In this document: positions 22,093 through 34,530 of the stretch, one piece after another | How positions within the stretch are numbered: position 1 is the first letter of the stretch | Layout: each line of letters begins with the position of its first letter | Source of the DNA: Entoloma clypeatum | Taxonomy: Eukaryota > Basidiomycota > Agaricomycetes > Agaricales > Entolomataceae | Assembly: GCA_963565915.1 (NCBI GenBank) | Contig: OY751485.1 | Location: 806,001 to 870,000 of the forward strand | DNA: 64,000 nt | Direction of reading: 5' to 3' | Made by a program: the position numbers and the translations under genes | Notes under the pieces: model-generated | Seen by the model: the letters and a program-made list of their open reading frames with translations, nothing else | Databases searched by the model: none | Told to the model about the DNA's origin: nothing

Positions 22093-24222
22093 CTACTCAT
22101 TGTCAGATGGGTCATCATTGCCCAAGTCATTGTCACCCAAGTCATTGTCGCTGTTCACCCTCTCACTTTCACCCTCGCTGCTGGTACTACCCCTGCTGTG
22201 GCTATCGCTCTCACAGTCGCTGTTGCTGTCATGATTGTCATGACTATCACCATCTTCTCCTCTGTGCCTTTCCTCCCCACTCTCCATGGAATCTGGGTGT
22301 GGACGGCTTGGTGACAACAATGCCTTGCATCTATTGTGGTCTACCGGAGAGTGACTGGGTCCAGGCGAGGAGACGGCCACGTGGTTTGTGGTTGTTGTGG
22401 AGTTCTTCAATTGTTTTTCTGCCTTGCGCTTAGCCAGAAGTCTGTTGAGGGTGGAGCCATGAGGTGGGGTGGTCGTTTTGGTGGCTGACTTGATACCGAA
22501 TATTTTTCTGGCACAATATAAGAATAAATGTGACAAAGGATTGCTGGACATACTGATTCCACCACATGATCATCTCTGTTGCCCACTCAAGGGCTGCTTC
22601 CATAGGGTCATCTTTGTCAGCATCATGTTCATCCTCACCATCCTTGCCACTCATGGTATCAATTCCAAATGCTTGCATGATTGCACCATATAATTCTGCT
22701 GGTTTCCAATTGCCGTCATCAAGATGCCAACCATCTGATGCGTCCAAACACCAACAGAGCTAGGTGGAATCACATTAGTAAGATATTGTGGGCTCGAGAT
22801 GCCCTTACTTGGGTGGCTGCATAAGAAATTGCACCTGGCGTGACCGCCGTCATATCATTCATTTCTGCCTGCCCTTTTTTTGCTTTGCTGCTGCCGGGTG
22901 GTCTTTGAGTGCCATGGATGGGCCAGTAAAGATGTGTCGAAAGAACTGAATCGATTTAGAAATAACGGTATTGTTGTAATAAATGTGAAGACATCCACAA
23001 CAAGAATCTCACTCCACAGAAGTCCTACCCCAGGGTTGTCCTCGTCAATGAGCGCCTCGTCATACAGGCAGAGTGGAAAGTCAGTGCTGTGGACTTTGAT
23101 ATGCCTGATCTGAAGCTTAGCGTGAAATCCAGAGGAGAAGGTCAAGTATGAATGACAGAGAGAAAAAGTGCAGATCCCTCAGGATCTGCATTGAAAGATG
23201 TAATGTATTCAATGGGACAGAGAAGCCAGGAAAGCATGGGGTGATTAAAACCTCAAATGTCAGCCTTCCTTGCCTTGGCTGGGATGGACGGGGCTGGTGA
23301 TCCTATCTTTGCGGCAACATACTGCAGGCCATCGGTGAGCAAGCTGCTTGCATCTTCTGCACATGCTCCAGATGTGCCACTCTTCAACTACATAGAACTG
23401 ATTATATGCATCGAAAACATGAGAAAAGACAAAAATACATACCAAACCAACCACCTTCTTCAGATGCTTATAGTTTTTCTCAATCTTCTTGAGGTCTTGG
23501 CCAAATTTTCTGGGGTATTTGGTGCGAAGTCTACAGTAAAGGGCGATCTCGAGGCGGTACTTCTTCATAAAACTGATAGAGAGATGAATAGTATGCAGAA
23601 ATGATGCATATAATCAGCTCACATGTCTTTCCTCCCATCATATTCCTCAGCCTCGAGCTTGAGTCCAACATCCAGGATGGTCCACCAAGACACAAAAAGG
23701 TGTTCGCTGTGAGCGATCCACCTGGCAAAGGTTCTATACTGTTTGAAGTTGTTTTCCTCCTCGTCATTGTCAGATCTAATGACAGATTAGTTAATAAAGG
23801 AAGAGGTGGAGTTTGCACACTTACTTGGGCTCCTTCTGAGATTTCTTCATGCTTGTCTGCTTGTCGCCTCGGCTGCGCTTAGTGATTCAAGGTCCAGTCT
23901 GGTCCGGTTTTTTGTCTAAAATTTTTGAGACCAGAGACCAAGACCAGGTGAGTGGTCTCTCTGAAAAGCTAAGACCAGAACCAGTTTAAACCAGTTTTTT
24001 AGCCAAAAAACTGGTCCAAACCTATGAACTGGGTAGAACCAGGGGGGGTGGTCTTTGTTTTTCAAAAAAAATGAACCAGGACCACCCCCTGGTTCAGTCT
24101 GGTCTCAGTCTTCTTTGTGGTCTTTGAGACTGGACCTTGAAACACTAGCTGTGCTTGCGTTTCTTCATGTTATTATCATTTTGGTGTTTTGAGCGATGGG
24201 AAGATGAGGAGGAGGATGGCAT
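22093..24222 (-). pseudogene. DUF6698-like gene, decayed and hit by a MITE
   Basis: Minus-strand gene from ATG 24222 to TAG 22093. Ordered blocks resemble DUF6698, a family of unknown function abundant in Agaricomycetes: FARWIAHSEHLFVSWWTILD, GRKDM, SGTSGACAEDASSL, stop-GFNHP with LLCPIEYITSFNADPE, DFPLCLYDEALIDEDNPGVG, MTAVTPGAISYAATQ, LDDGNWKPAELYGAI and EWATEMIMWWNQ. The family block is RGFNHP, so TGA at 23253-23255 replaces CGA. Other breaks occur (TGA 23142-23144 and frame changes around 22760-23050). Several short introns fit. A MITE (23880-24147) sits near codon 25. The family name is from memory. The gene faces away from the Plavaka transposase, the start codons being about 240 bases apart. 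Confidence 0.7.
23880..24147. mobile_element. hAT-type MITE 1
   Basis: 268 bp with inverted ends TAGTGATTCAAGGTCCAGTC and, inverted, TAGTGTTTCAAGGTCCAGTC (one mismatch). An 8-bp duplication flanks it, GCTGCGCT (23872-23879) and GCTGTGCT (24148-24155), differing at one CpG. The interior is full of self-complementary CTGGTTT/AAACCAG blocks that would fold as a hairpin. Length, 8-bp duplication and ends fit a non-autonomous hAT element. Confidence 0.88.
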
Positions 24223-27200
24223 GGTGTACAGATGATGGTGGGGGAGAAGATGGTGGTCAGAAAAAAGAAGGTGGTGGAGTAAAAGATTGTGGTGGGGAAG
24301 AATGAAGAGAGCCATGTCAATCAATAACACTTTTGATGTGTTTGATCAATGGTCACGTGATAGGTGAGCAACTCATCTCAGTCGTTTCAACATTTTCTGA
24401 CTGTGATATATCCTGCCACCCTGGAGTTCCTTCAGCTTGTCCTCTTCTTCATTTTTCTGCTTCTGATGGTTGACTGCCCCTGTGGCCGATCCTTCCAGGA
24501 TGATGCATCAATGGGCAGGCATCACAATGTGTGTGAAGTGGCGCAAAAATGGATGAGCAATCTTTTGAGCAAACGAGAAAAAGTTGCGAAACGTAGAAAG
24601 GTCATGGTTGCAGAAGATAATCCACCACAGGTGGAGGCAGTGAGTGCTAAGGCTCCAATAATGATAGTAACACTATATAGACAACTTTGCGCGAAGAATG
24701 AAGATGTACTGATGGTTGTCAATCAGCCGATTCAAGTTGATCAGCCCAATGATATCATGCAACATCCACTTGCAGAACCTGCTCCCATGATCGCACCGAC
24801 CTGTTCTGGTCGTTGCAGGTATTTTCCAAAGGGTTTCAAAGATTTTGTACCGTCAAACTGGACAGCAGTCCCCCATATGCCTGAACCTACACAAAACTTG
24901 ACACCACCTCCCCACGCTCCATCACCATCACTGTTGCCTGCACCTCCAGTTCCAGAACCCATTGTATTTGAGATGGAACCCGATGAATTTGGCCTATATC
25001 ATTCATATTTCTGATGATCCAGCATTTTGTTCTGCTGAGACTGGTTGGAAGGAGTCATCTGTAAGCATCCAATTACCTGTTGACAAGCAAAAATATACAT
25101 TGGAGGATGATGCGCCCATGTTTGAGATATCAGGTGTTTGGCACTGCAATCTTCTTGAAGTCATCCGAACCGCATTCCGGGATACCAGGGCAAATTTCTA
25201 CCACCTGACACTGTTCCATCTTTTCTGGAAGCCGACTCCTGACAGCCAGCCAGAGCGAGTTGTGACAGATCTCTATAATTCAGACATGTTCTTCAACGAG
25301 CATGAGAAACTTCAACAACAGCCAAAGGAACCAGGATGTGATCTAGAATGTGTGATTGCCGCTATCATGGTGTGGTCTGATTCGACTCACTTGGCAAACT
25401 TCGGGCAGGCTTTTCTGTGGCTGATCTATGCATTTCTGGGGAACCAGTCAAAGTACTCACAAGTGAAGCCTTCCAACTTTGCAGCACATCATCTTGCCTA
25501 TATTCTCTCAGTATGAGCTCATATTATAACCCTATGTATCTAATGCACCTGCCCAGCTTTCCAACGCCATTCAAGATCATTTCAAGGAACACTTTGGAGT
25601 TTCTGCATCCTTGGCAACATTGACCCATCTGAAAGGGAAACTGATGCAAGCTATTTGGAAATTAATTATTGACAATAAGTTGATAGAGGCATATAAGCAT
25701 AGCATCATGATAGCGTGCCCAGATGGCATTTCTCAATGATTCTATCCATGATTTTTCACATATTCAGCCAACTATCCTGAAAAGTATGTTGCTGGCATTG
25801 GTGGTACTGGGTGGGTTTGACTAACTGACAACTCACATCATCAGAATACTTCTTGCTACTATCTGGTATTTTGGGCAGTGTCCTTGTCCATGGTGTGAGA
25901 TTAAGAAGGATCAAATCAGTGGGCTCGGAACTACAATAGATCAGCAGCACCGTGCTCACGCACGAGTTGATAATGATGCATGAACATCCCAGATTAGTGC
26001 CGCATGCAGGGCTATCTTCAAAGGAGCCAGTGTTGCAAGTGCATGCATCGAAAGTATTCTGAAACAAAGGTCGGAGGTTCCGGTTCATGTAAGTGAAATG
26101 ATTTATAGTTGATTTTATTCAAAGACTTCGCTAGGATGCATTTTCAAGCCAACTTCTTTGTTTCAGCTTTGATTTCTACTCAATGTTTGTTCCCAATTTG
26201 CTCCATGGGTTTGAACTTGGTGTCTGGAAGAGTACCTTTACACATCTGCTTCGCATTCTCTATGCAGCGGCCAGCAATAAAATCAATGAACTGAATTCAT
26301 GATATGAAAATTTACATTCTCATTTCTTCCTTTGTTTTTTGTTGATAGGATTTCGAAGGTACTGACAAGTCCCGACATTTGGAACCTCAACTATTTGATG
26401 TTTCAGTACAAATGCATCTGCTATGAAGAAACTCGCCGCTCGAGATTTTGAAGATTTGCTCCAGGTATATTATATTTGTTACTGCCCATGTATATTTTGA
26501 GGTAATTATACACCAGTGTTCAATTCCAGTCTTTGAGGGGTTACTTCTGAATCATCAACATGATACCCTTATTGCCAACATGTTATTCATTTTTTGTACA
26601 TGGCATGCTTATGCTAAACTGCACCTCCATACCTCGTCAACTCCTCAGTCCTTAGAGGAAACAACATGAGTGCTTGGTCTGCAGCGCTTTGTGAAGGATA
26701 TTTGCAACAGCTTTTCAATGAAGGGGCTGCCAAGAGAGGAGGCTGCTCGGACCCATCGTAAGGCCAACAATGCTGCCAAAGGGAAGGGTTCTAGAACCAC
26801 CAGAGGTGGTGGTGCAACAACTGCCGCATTCTTCAATATGTGTACTTATAAACTCCATGCCCTTGGAGACTATGTTACAACAATCTGGCATTACAGAACT
26901 ACTGATAATTATTCAACTCAGGTGGTCAGTCCTGCAACCGTAATGATCGAATCTTTCAAGATACTGACACGCGATCACAGGGAGAGCTTGAGCACCGTTG
27001 CATCAAGCGTTTTTATCCACAAACCAACAAATGCTTCACATTCAAGGCCCAAATCACAAAGCACCACCGACGTGAGCAGACCTTATGGAAGATACAAGAG
27101 TGAGTGGTCACGGGAAGGGGAAGCCAGCAGCCTGGGGATGGACCAGCCTTGTCACCCATGTCACCGCTGGACAAGCCATTACCTCCAACATCTCCCATGA

Positions 27201-27632
27201 AACACCATCAAATGTCCTCTTTCCGTCAACACCCAGTTAATATCTTGCAATGGACTGATGACCACTGGGAAGATCCAGCAATGAGAGTATGTATTTGTGG
27301 TCTAATTTTGTATCCATATGTACTCACCTGGGCTAGACATTTGTTGTTGACCTGAAACGGCATTTGCTTGGGTGTCTTCTGGGCCACCATTTTGATGGTG
27401 ACAAGCAGACTTACTCTGATGCTGAACTAGCTGGCGTCAAAATTCTCCACAACTGTATTTACAGCCACAAGGTCATTCAAATCAATTATACAACATATGA
27501 TATGCGACATGCACAAGATTCGATAAATCCCTGCATGCACCCTGACATCATGGTGCTGTCATGCAAAGATGAGGAACCTGGTAGTGATTTGGAGCCTCAC
27601 TCTTATTGGTATGCTCGGATCATTGGGATATA

Positions 27633-29251
27633 CAGTGCCTCACAAAACTGATTCAATGTTTGTTGCTTTTTGAATACCTTCAAGATAACTCTGCAAAGAA
27701 TACCAATTGAATTAAACCTTTGGTATATAATTGAAAGCCCTACTTCAGGGCTTTTAGAATATAAAGGAATCATATGATTTAGATCAGAATCCATGGAGAT
27801 ATGATTAAATTAAATCAGCAACTCATTGAATCAGTTTTGTGAGTACCTATGGCAATTATCAGAATCAAATGCTTCACTGGTTGTATGGTAACCAGTTGTC
27901 ATGACTTACTGATGGAACTTGAATAGAACCCTGATGGGTTGTCAAGGAAAGTTGTATAAGAAGAATCCAACCTCAACAGCCTCCATAATTAATCATGCAC
28001 CCTATCTCCTCTTCCCACAAGGAAAACATTCTTTCTCTGGCCTCCAATGGTCACTCCACTCATCATATTGCCTCTAACCTGGGTGTCAGCCAACCAACTG
28101 TCTCCAGAGTGCTTCAGAATCTTCTTCCTCATCACAATCTCTCTTCTGGTGGTCGTCCATCCAAGCTTTCTCCCACCAACACATGAAACATACTTTTACA
28201 AATCACCTCAGGGAGAGCCTCCAATGCTGTGCAGGCTACCAAACACATCAACACTGTCATCTCCAATCCTGTCTCCCCAGAAACTGTGAGAAGGGTTCTC
28301 AGAAAACATGAATTCAAGGCTGTAACAAAGAAGAAAAGACCTTTCTTAAAGGCCATACATCGGAAGAGGCGGTTGGCATTTGCTATGAAGCACAGGGAAT
28401 GGACAGTGGAGGACTGGAAGAGGGTCATTTGGTCAGATGAGACCAAAATCAACAGGTTTGGGTCAGATGGCATGGAATGGGTCTGGAAAAAGAAGGGTGA
28501 GGGGCTTATTGAAAGAGAGGTTCAGAGCACAGTCAAGTTTGGGGGAGGAAATATTATGGTTTGGGGTTGTATGGGTTGGGAAGGTGTGGGGAGACTTGCA
28601 GAGGTTGAGGGGAGGATGGATGCTGATCAGTATGTGTCCATTTTGGAGGACAATTTGCTGCCCAGCATGGAGGAGAGTGGAATCTCTGAAGAGGAGATCA
28701 TTTTTCAGCAGGACAATGACCCCAAGCACACCTCCAAGAAGGCCAAAAAATGGATGGACAGCAAGAATATTGCTCTGCTGGATTGGCCTGCACAGTCCCC
28801 AGACCTCAATCCTATTGAACACCTCTGGGTTCATATTAAAAGGAAGTTGAATGAATATCCAACACCACCCAAGGGAGTCTGGGAGATTTGGGACAGAGCA
28901 GCAGAGGTGTGGAATAATATAGAGCCAGAAGTGTGTCAAAACCTGATAGAAAGTATTCTAAGAAGGGTAGAGGCAGTAATCAAAGCTAAGGGGGGTAATA
29001 CCAAGTACTAAAGTATAAAATACTGTATTTATTGTACATACTCACAAAACTGATTCAATGAGTCCCTGGAGTAATTTGATCATATATTGATCATTTCTTA
29101 TGGGAATTACATAATTATTGCAGATTCCAAGAGTCCTGAAGCAGGGCTTTTAACCAGGTACCAATACCTTCTTTTGATTGGCATTATTTGCAAAGTTATT
29201 TTGAAGGTATTCACAAAGTAGCAAACATTGAATCAGTCTTGTGAGGCACTG
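27633..29251 (+). mobile_element. Tc1-2, twin of Tc1-1
   Basis: 1619 bp, ends CAGTGCCTCACAAAACTGA and its inverse, flanked by TA (27631-27632 and 29252-29253). Terminal regions match Tc1-1 by eye with one visible difference in the outer repeat (CAGTCTTG near 29236). It lies in an exon of the Plavaka pseudogene, so it is younger than that insertion. Confidence 0.95.
27995..29011 (+). pseudogene. Tc1-2 transposase (DD34E) with the same TGA
   Basis: Translation is identical to Tc1-1 on both sides of the stop: helix-turn-helix part 27995-28183, TGA 28184-28186, catalytic part to 29011 with WSDETKI, FQQDNDPKH and SPDLNPIEHLW. Because both copies carry the stop at the same codon, it most likely predates their spread. 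Confidence 0.9.
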
Positions 29252-29959
29252 TATCATGCAGAGATACAACATGACAGCCCAAATGCACTTATGCCAGCTA
29301 TTCAGTCTATGGACTTTCTGTAGGTGCAGTGGTTCAGCAAGGATCCCGAACATGAAGCTGGATGGAAGGCGCATTGCTTACACCAGATTGGATTTGTGCC
29401 AGATGAACCCATTGACCCCAATGATCCCACACAGGCAAGTGGTGCATTTGGCTTTATCAATCTCACAGAGGTTATCTGTGGCATACACCTGATCCCAGCA
29501 TTTGCCTATGGAAAGACTACTCGTCTACTTGGACCATCAATTGCATGTCCGCAAAAGGATAATAATGAAGACTGGCAAAATTTCTACATCAATATGTTGG
29601 TTTATTCTGCTTCGACCATTCTTAAACCTCTGATATTAAGTTTATGGTTGTAAAGATTTGTCGATTGAGACATGTTTATGCGTTTTCGAGGTGGAGGAGT
29701 TGGACACAAGGCAACACATGCATGGATGGGAAATCTTTGGATGGAATTACACTCCATTGCTGTCACAGATGATGATCTGGACGAGCTTTTGGCTGAAGCT
29801 GAACAAGATGAGGGATACAAGGATCCAGCTCTGGAGGAAGAAGATGACAGTGAAAATGAGAGTGAAGAGGCAGAGGACTCAGATGATGATCTTGGTCCCA
29901 AGGACAGCAAAGAAGGTTGGGAAGATGAGTATGATACGCTAGGCTTTGCAGCACTGTAA

Positions 29960-30980
29960 AGCATTTTGCAATGTATGACATTGGATACACTATGCGACAA
30001 TCCACTTTTCAGATGATCATATTGTGATAATACCTACTTCATCCCATGTTGTCAAGAGGAATCTGAACTTGTCTCCACCTCTGTTTCAGATGGGATTCTC
30101 AGGACACGGTGCAAAGAAAAATGCCACCTTCTGCAAAATCTCGCATTACACTGTAATCTTCCATGAAACTTGAATTCAGATTTCCAAATTATCCACAATT
30201 TTGACTTACTTTTCCTTTTTTCCATGAACTTCGAGAGGGAATCCAGACCATTGTCCACCATGTGAACAAAAATATGTGACAATGAAATCTACATTTGAGA
30301 ATCCAATGCACGTTCCAGGTTTGCACTAAGCATCCAATCAAATAACATCCTGCATCACCAACTCAGGAAAAAAATATTTTTATATGGATGGACCTCATTT
30401 TACAGAAGATGCAAAGCTCATGTCAATGTTAGTTCAGATATATAGTTCTCACAATGCAATCCCCACTTATTGCACTTTTGCTGATGTGGTTCACAATCTA
30501 TCACAAAGGTTCGAACCTCACTGTATGCCCTCATTCATCCCTGTGAAGAACTGGATTATGGGCCACTGCAGGGCATGGCAGGTCCGAGTTCGCTCTGGGA
30601 GGCATCCACACACCCACAACACCATCAGTGAGAATTTTGCCCTGTGTCATGACAAAAGCATCACATATAAGTATTGAATCATAGGCCTAAACCTGATAAT
30701 CTACATTATATGAATCTATGTACACTAACTAAGCAAAAAGATTGTCCCACAATAATTTTGACGGTGTTTGGCCTCGTTTGTGTGATACTGTCTTGGTCTC
30801 GTCAAACTGAAGACCAAGAAAGTAAGAACAGATAGTACTCTATGGTTTAAAATCAATTCAACACCAAATGAGTCAGTCGTTGTGTAAGGAAGAGAAGTTC
30901 TTTTGAGAGGTTGCCTAAAATGGCATGTATGAAAAGTGTCACCGCGACTTCAGTTCACAATTCCGAGAAAAATATTGAGG
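29960..30980. other. Non-coding interval downstream of Plavaka
   Basis: Open stretches at 30052-30282 (minus) and 30384-30677 (plus) show no recognisable domain or splice context. The 3' end of the Plavaka element should lie here, but I could not find its terminal repeat. Confidence 0.4.
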
Positions 30981-30995
30981 TCTATTCACAAATAA

Positions 30996-32027
30996 CTAGT
31001 AATGAGTATTACCCCCCTTAGCCTTGTAAACATCATGTACTCGCTGTGGTAAAGATTCATACAAGTGTTCAATAAATTCAACATCAATTGAATACCACTC
31101 CTTCTGCAGTGCAATCCACAAATCTCCTTCAGACCTTGGAAGTGGGTTGCGTGCTTGTATGCGATGTTGGAGGTGATCCCATAGGTTCTCAATGATGTTG
31201 ATATCTGGGCTGTTTGGTGGCCATGGAAGGAGATCAACACAATTTGTTTTGAACCAGGCTTGGACGATTTTTGATGTGTGTTTCGGATCGTTGTCTTGCT
31301 GGAAATAGAATTGCCGTTGGTCCATATGAAGATCATGGTAGGTACCTAGCACGTTGTCCTTGAGTATCTCGCGATACAACTCCTTATTGAGGTTTCCTTC
31401 GATCCATACAATCCACCCAACACCCCTCGCAGTGATCATTCCCCACACCATTACTTTGCCACCACCATGCTTCACCTTCTTCTTCATATAACGGGGATCT
31501 AACCATTCACCAGGCCTCCTCCAACACCACACCATCCCATCTGAACCAAAAATATGAAATATGCACTCATCAGAGAAGTTGACGGCCCTCCAATTCTCCA
31601 CTGTCCAATGCAGATGCTCCTTCGCCCAGTGGCTTCACACTCCGAGGTTCTTCATGCTGATAAACAGGACCGACTGGCAAATATGAGGTTTGAGACCTTC
31701 TTCTCTAAGTGCATGCTTGACGGTTTCCACAGAAACCTCTGGGAAATATATTCTTTGGAGGTCAGAAGCATCATGTGCATCTGAATTTGAGAGGCGACAA
31801 AGAGCAACTCACACATCGCGAGGGCTTAACTTGTGAGAATGACCAGTTGAATGTCCCACAACGTAATAATTCTCCTTCTCTCTATAGCGCGCATATATCC
31901 AGTTGATTTGGCGGTCGCTGAGATCGTGGCGGTCAGTCAACGCAGTGCAGATGTCATCGTGAGAGGACCCCATTTTTTTCATGGTACAGATAATGGCCCT
32001 CCTTGTTGGTGTTGTATTCGGAGCCAT
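30996..32027 (-). pseudogene. Tc1-3 transposase, distant Tc1 family, two TGA stops
   Basis: One frame runs from ATG 32027 to the stop at 30996 (344 codons including stops) and is broken only by TGA at 31809-31811 and 31635-31637. The N-terminal helix-turn-helix region (MAPNTTPTRRAII onward) is followed by WTVENWRAVNFSDECIF (first D), FQQDNDPKHTSK (second D) and SPDINIIENLW (E) with 34-residue spacing: DD34E. It is clearly a different family from Tc1-1/-2. Both stops precede residues compatible with CGA Arg codons (RDV-stop-VALCRL, LGV-stop-SHWAKEH). Terminal repeats were not identified. Confidence 0.88.
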
Positions 32028-32229
32028 GGGGGATGTGATGCCAGAGAATGGGTTGAGGCAGGCCAAGAATGGTTGAATAGCGGGTTCAAGCCAAGGATTG
32101 ACACAACATGTCTGATTTCTTGTCACACGAGACATGATAGTCACATTAAGATTGGATGTCCCGATATCACCACTTGTGGCGATAACACTTTTACTTTTTG
32201 GATGTGTGCTTGAGCATATCTACTTCTCA

Positions 32230-32866
32230 GTGTTTGTTAATCAAGTCGAACAGTTAAGCCGTTCTCATGTTGTAATCTAAAACTACGGTTCAAGACCATG
32301 GGACTGGTGCAATAATGATGAGTTGTCAGATGGGAACCATGTTACAAATACTTTTCATCTTTTCTCTCTTATCTTATCTTATCACAACTTATCTCATCTT
32401 ATCCAGACACATGGATATGGCATGATAGATGCACAGTAACACACAGTACATATGCAGCCACAGTGCCTCATGAAAGATGCATGTTGAGTACCACAACAGT
32501 AGTTTATATCAGCGGACCACAGATCATTCTCACTTATACCACATGTTTAGTAGTAGTACATAAGGTAGATAGTTTGAACATGGAACCCCAGTCTTGAGCT
32601 GGTTTCTACTGCTTCAAACCTCACTTTTTTTAGTCTTCCTCCATTATTCCATGTTTTCTCTCTCGCAAGGCCTGAGTGAAGTGTTTAGTATCGCTAACAA
32701 ATTACAATGTAATCCCATTATCCGTGCATCGTCCCTTTCACCCTGTGTCATCCCTCATGTCATCTGTCCCACCACAGGTGCATCTGTGGCCATTCTGGCA
32801 GCATACCTCCCCCTCCCTCTTGTGATGTGTCTTTCCTTCCATTGTGTGCCTCCCACTGTTCTAGCA
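32230..32866. other. Non-coding interval with CTTATC-rich tract
   Basis: A low-complexity CTTATCTTATC stretch lies at about 32358-32403, similar to 36190-36285. No gene was found. Confidence 0.4.
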
Positions 32867-32871
32867 GCTCC

Positions 32872-33364
32872 TGTTACACTTTTTCTTCACTTCATTCCAA
32901 CAACCCTGGAACATGTGTCCCCTCTATCAGTGCTATGACTCACACTGACTCAGACTTGACCCCATTTGTGTACTTTTTCACTTGTTATCTATTGACTCAC
33001 GGTCTCAAGGCCTTATCTCTGACTCTTATGCTAAAACTCTTTAAAACCTTTAACTAACCAATGGCCTATTTAGCTCCTGTGCAGCATTACTTATTTATAG
33101 CCATAGGATTATGTATATAAAGACTTGTAACTTAGAGTAGAGGTCCTCAGCTTGACCTAGGCAATTAACACTTACTTGTCTCAACCTTTCAATGTTCTCA
33201 AACTAAGTGCCTTGCGAGGACTTAGCTCAACTTGACCTGAACTGAGTCATCCTCTTGAGGAACTCGCCGATATTGAACAAGTCATCCTACTGAGGGACTT
33301 GGTGGAAACAGTATGAACCCACATGACCAGGGTCTTGTACCGATTGTAGGCTATCGCTATAACA
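32872..33364 (+). mobile_element. Solo LTR of gypsy-2
   Basis: 493 bp, starts TGTTACAC, ends CTATAACA, flanked by GCTCC (32867-32871 and 33365-33369). A TATA box (TATATAAAG, near 33113) fits a U3-R border. The first 190 bases match 56829-57060, upstream of the gypsy-2 gag, including the block GTGTCCCCTCTATCAG. A solo LTR arises by recombination between the two LTRs of a former full copy. Confidence 0.85.
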
Positions 33365-33380
33365 GCTCCTGTGTCATTGT

Positions 33381-33600
33381 TTGCACATCTCCTGCTGTGC
33401 TAGGGCTGCACCTGTGTGTGATGTGTCCCACCATTGTCACATGTCCCCCCTTCTCGCCTCATGCACCTCCTGCCTCCCACCATTGACATGTCCTCCTACT
33501 TGCCATTATCACACATCTGTGAGCGATCTGGTGAGATATGGGTGGCGTGGTGCTTACCTATAGTGGGTGGCCCTCGTGCCAACAGAGGAGGCGGAAGGAG
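33381..33600 (-). repeat. Dispersed repeat core, copy 2 (inverted)
   Basis: On the minus strand it reads GGGCCACCCACTATAGG then TAAGCACCACGCC and a purine-rich tail, like 10845-10945 and 35795-35905. Confidence 0.55.
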
Positions 33601-33610
33601 GGTGAGTGAG

Positions 33611-33985
33611 GGCCATTAGGCATAAATAGGGGCTGTTGGGTGTGAAGGGGGGCCGTTGGGTGCGAGAGGAGGTTGTTAGGCGCAAGCCGAGGCCGTTGGG
33701 CACAAGTCGATGCTATTTGGCACAAGTCGATGCTGTTTGGCATGAGTCGATGCTGTTTGGCATGAAGAGGGGCCGTTGAGCATGAATTGGGGCTGTTGGG
33801 TGCAAAAGGAGGTCGTTGGGCATGAGTCAATGCCGTAGGGCATGAGTGAGGGCCGTTGGGTGTAAAGGGGGCCGTTGGGCACAAAGGGAGGCCGTTAGGC
33901 ACAAAGAGAAGTCATTGGGCGCAAGTTAAGATCATTGGGCACGGGTGCTGGCAGTTGGGTACAAGAGGTGGCTGTTGGATGGACG
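33611..33985. repeat. 20-bp minisatellite, array 1
   Basis: About 18-19 imperfect copies of a 20-base unit close to CCGTTGGGCACAAGTCGATG. Three neighbouring units near 33700-33765 differ at only a few bases. The long Pro/Asn-rich ORFs on the minus strand are repeat translations. Confidence 0.85.
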
Positions 33986-34530
33986 TCCCCCATATCATCT
34001 CAGGATCAGGCAGTCGTGTCATTTGCATGGCATTGATGGAGGCGAGGATGTGGGTGGTAGGAGAGATGTCAATGTCAACTTCAACTTGTTGATCATTGAT
34101 TGTTTGGCTCAACCAAACATCATGTGACCCCCCAAACCCATCCGAAGGGTGCAGGTTTTTGGAGGGTCAGAAATTCTGACCCTGACCCTTACCCTCCCTT
34201 GCCTTTCCCTAAAACCCTGAGGGTTTTGTGTATTCTTGTCCATCACTAACCAAAGTCCCCATTGTCCTCCATCCCCTGTCTCCCCCCCATCATCTCTTTG
34301 CCTTCGTGGATGCCTCTGCTCTCCATTCACACGAGAGCCCTACTGTATATGTAGTTTTCATATATCACAGCACTGTGACTACTGTACTATTACAACCCTA
34401 GGTTCACATAATGCTCAACACCATTTTCTTTGAGCCCGGAAATGAATTTTTCTTGATTTTTCTGATTTTTGGAGAGTTGTTGGAAAAACTTGTTGGTCAT
34501 GTGTGTGAATCTATGGTCGTAATACTACAG

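Larger units (their letters stand above)
24466..29959 (+). pseudogene. Plavaka-type (CACTA) transposase, decayed, split by Tc1-2
   Basis: The start at ATG 24466 gives an N-terminal zinc finger (CPCGRSFQDDASMGRHHNVC). Downstream blocks follow the fungal Plavaka family in order: WHCNLLEVIRTAFRDT, FWKPTPDSQPERVVTDLYNS, WSDSTHLANFG, LPNAIQDHFKEHFGV, FGQCPCPWC, FYSMFVPNLLHGFELGVWKS, KKLAARDFEDLLQ, FFNMCTYKLHALGDY and MFMRFRGGGVGHKATH, ending in an acidic tail (stop 29957-29959). Introns fit at 25511-25556 and elsewhere. Breaks include a frameshift near 25005 and in-frame TGA at 25737, 25749, 25981, 26363 and 26396, where Arg fits. Tc1-2 (27633-29251) interrupts a late exon. Terminal CACTA repeats were not found, so element borders are unknown. 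Confidence 0.82.

Noticed and set aside
22855..23145. Separate small genes between 22.4 and 23.6 kb
   Set aside because: These pieces align in order as exons of one DUF6698-like gene.
23880..24147. CACTA element (TAGTG...CACTA ends)
   Set aside because: Orientation of the ends is reversed for CACTA, and the duplication is 8 bp, not 2-3 bp; hAT fits.
30384..30677. 97-codon ORF downstream of Plavaka
   Set aside because: No domain, splice context or codon pattern; length is within chance.
33558..33902. Pro/Asn-rich ORFs on the minus strand
   Set aside because: They are translations of the 20-bp minisatellite; the same applies to 36752-37350.
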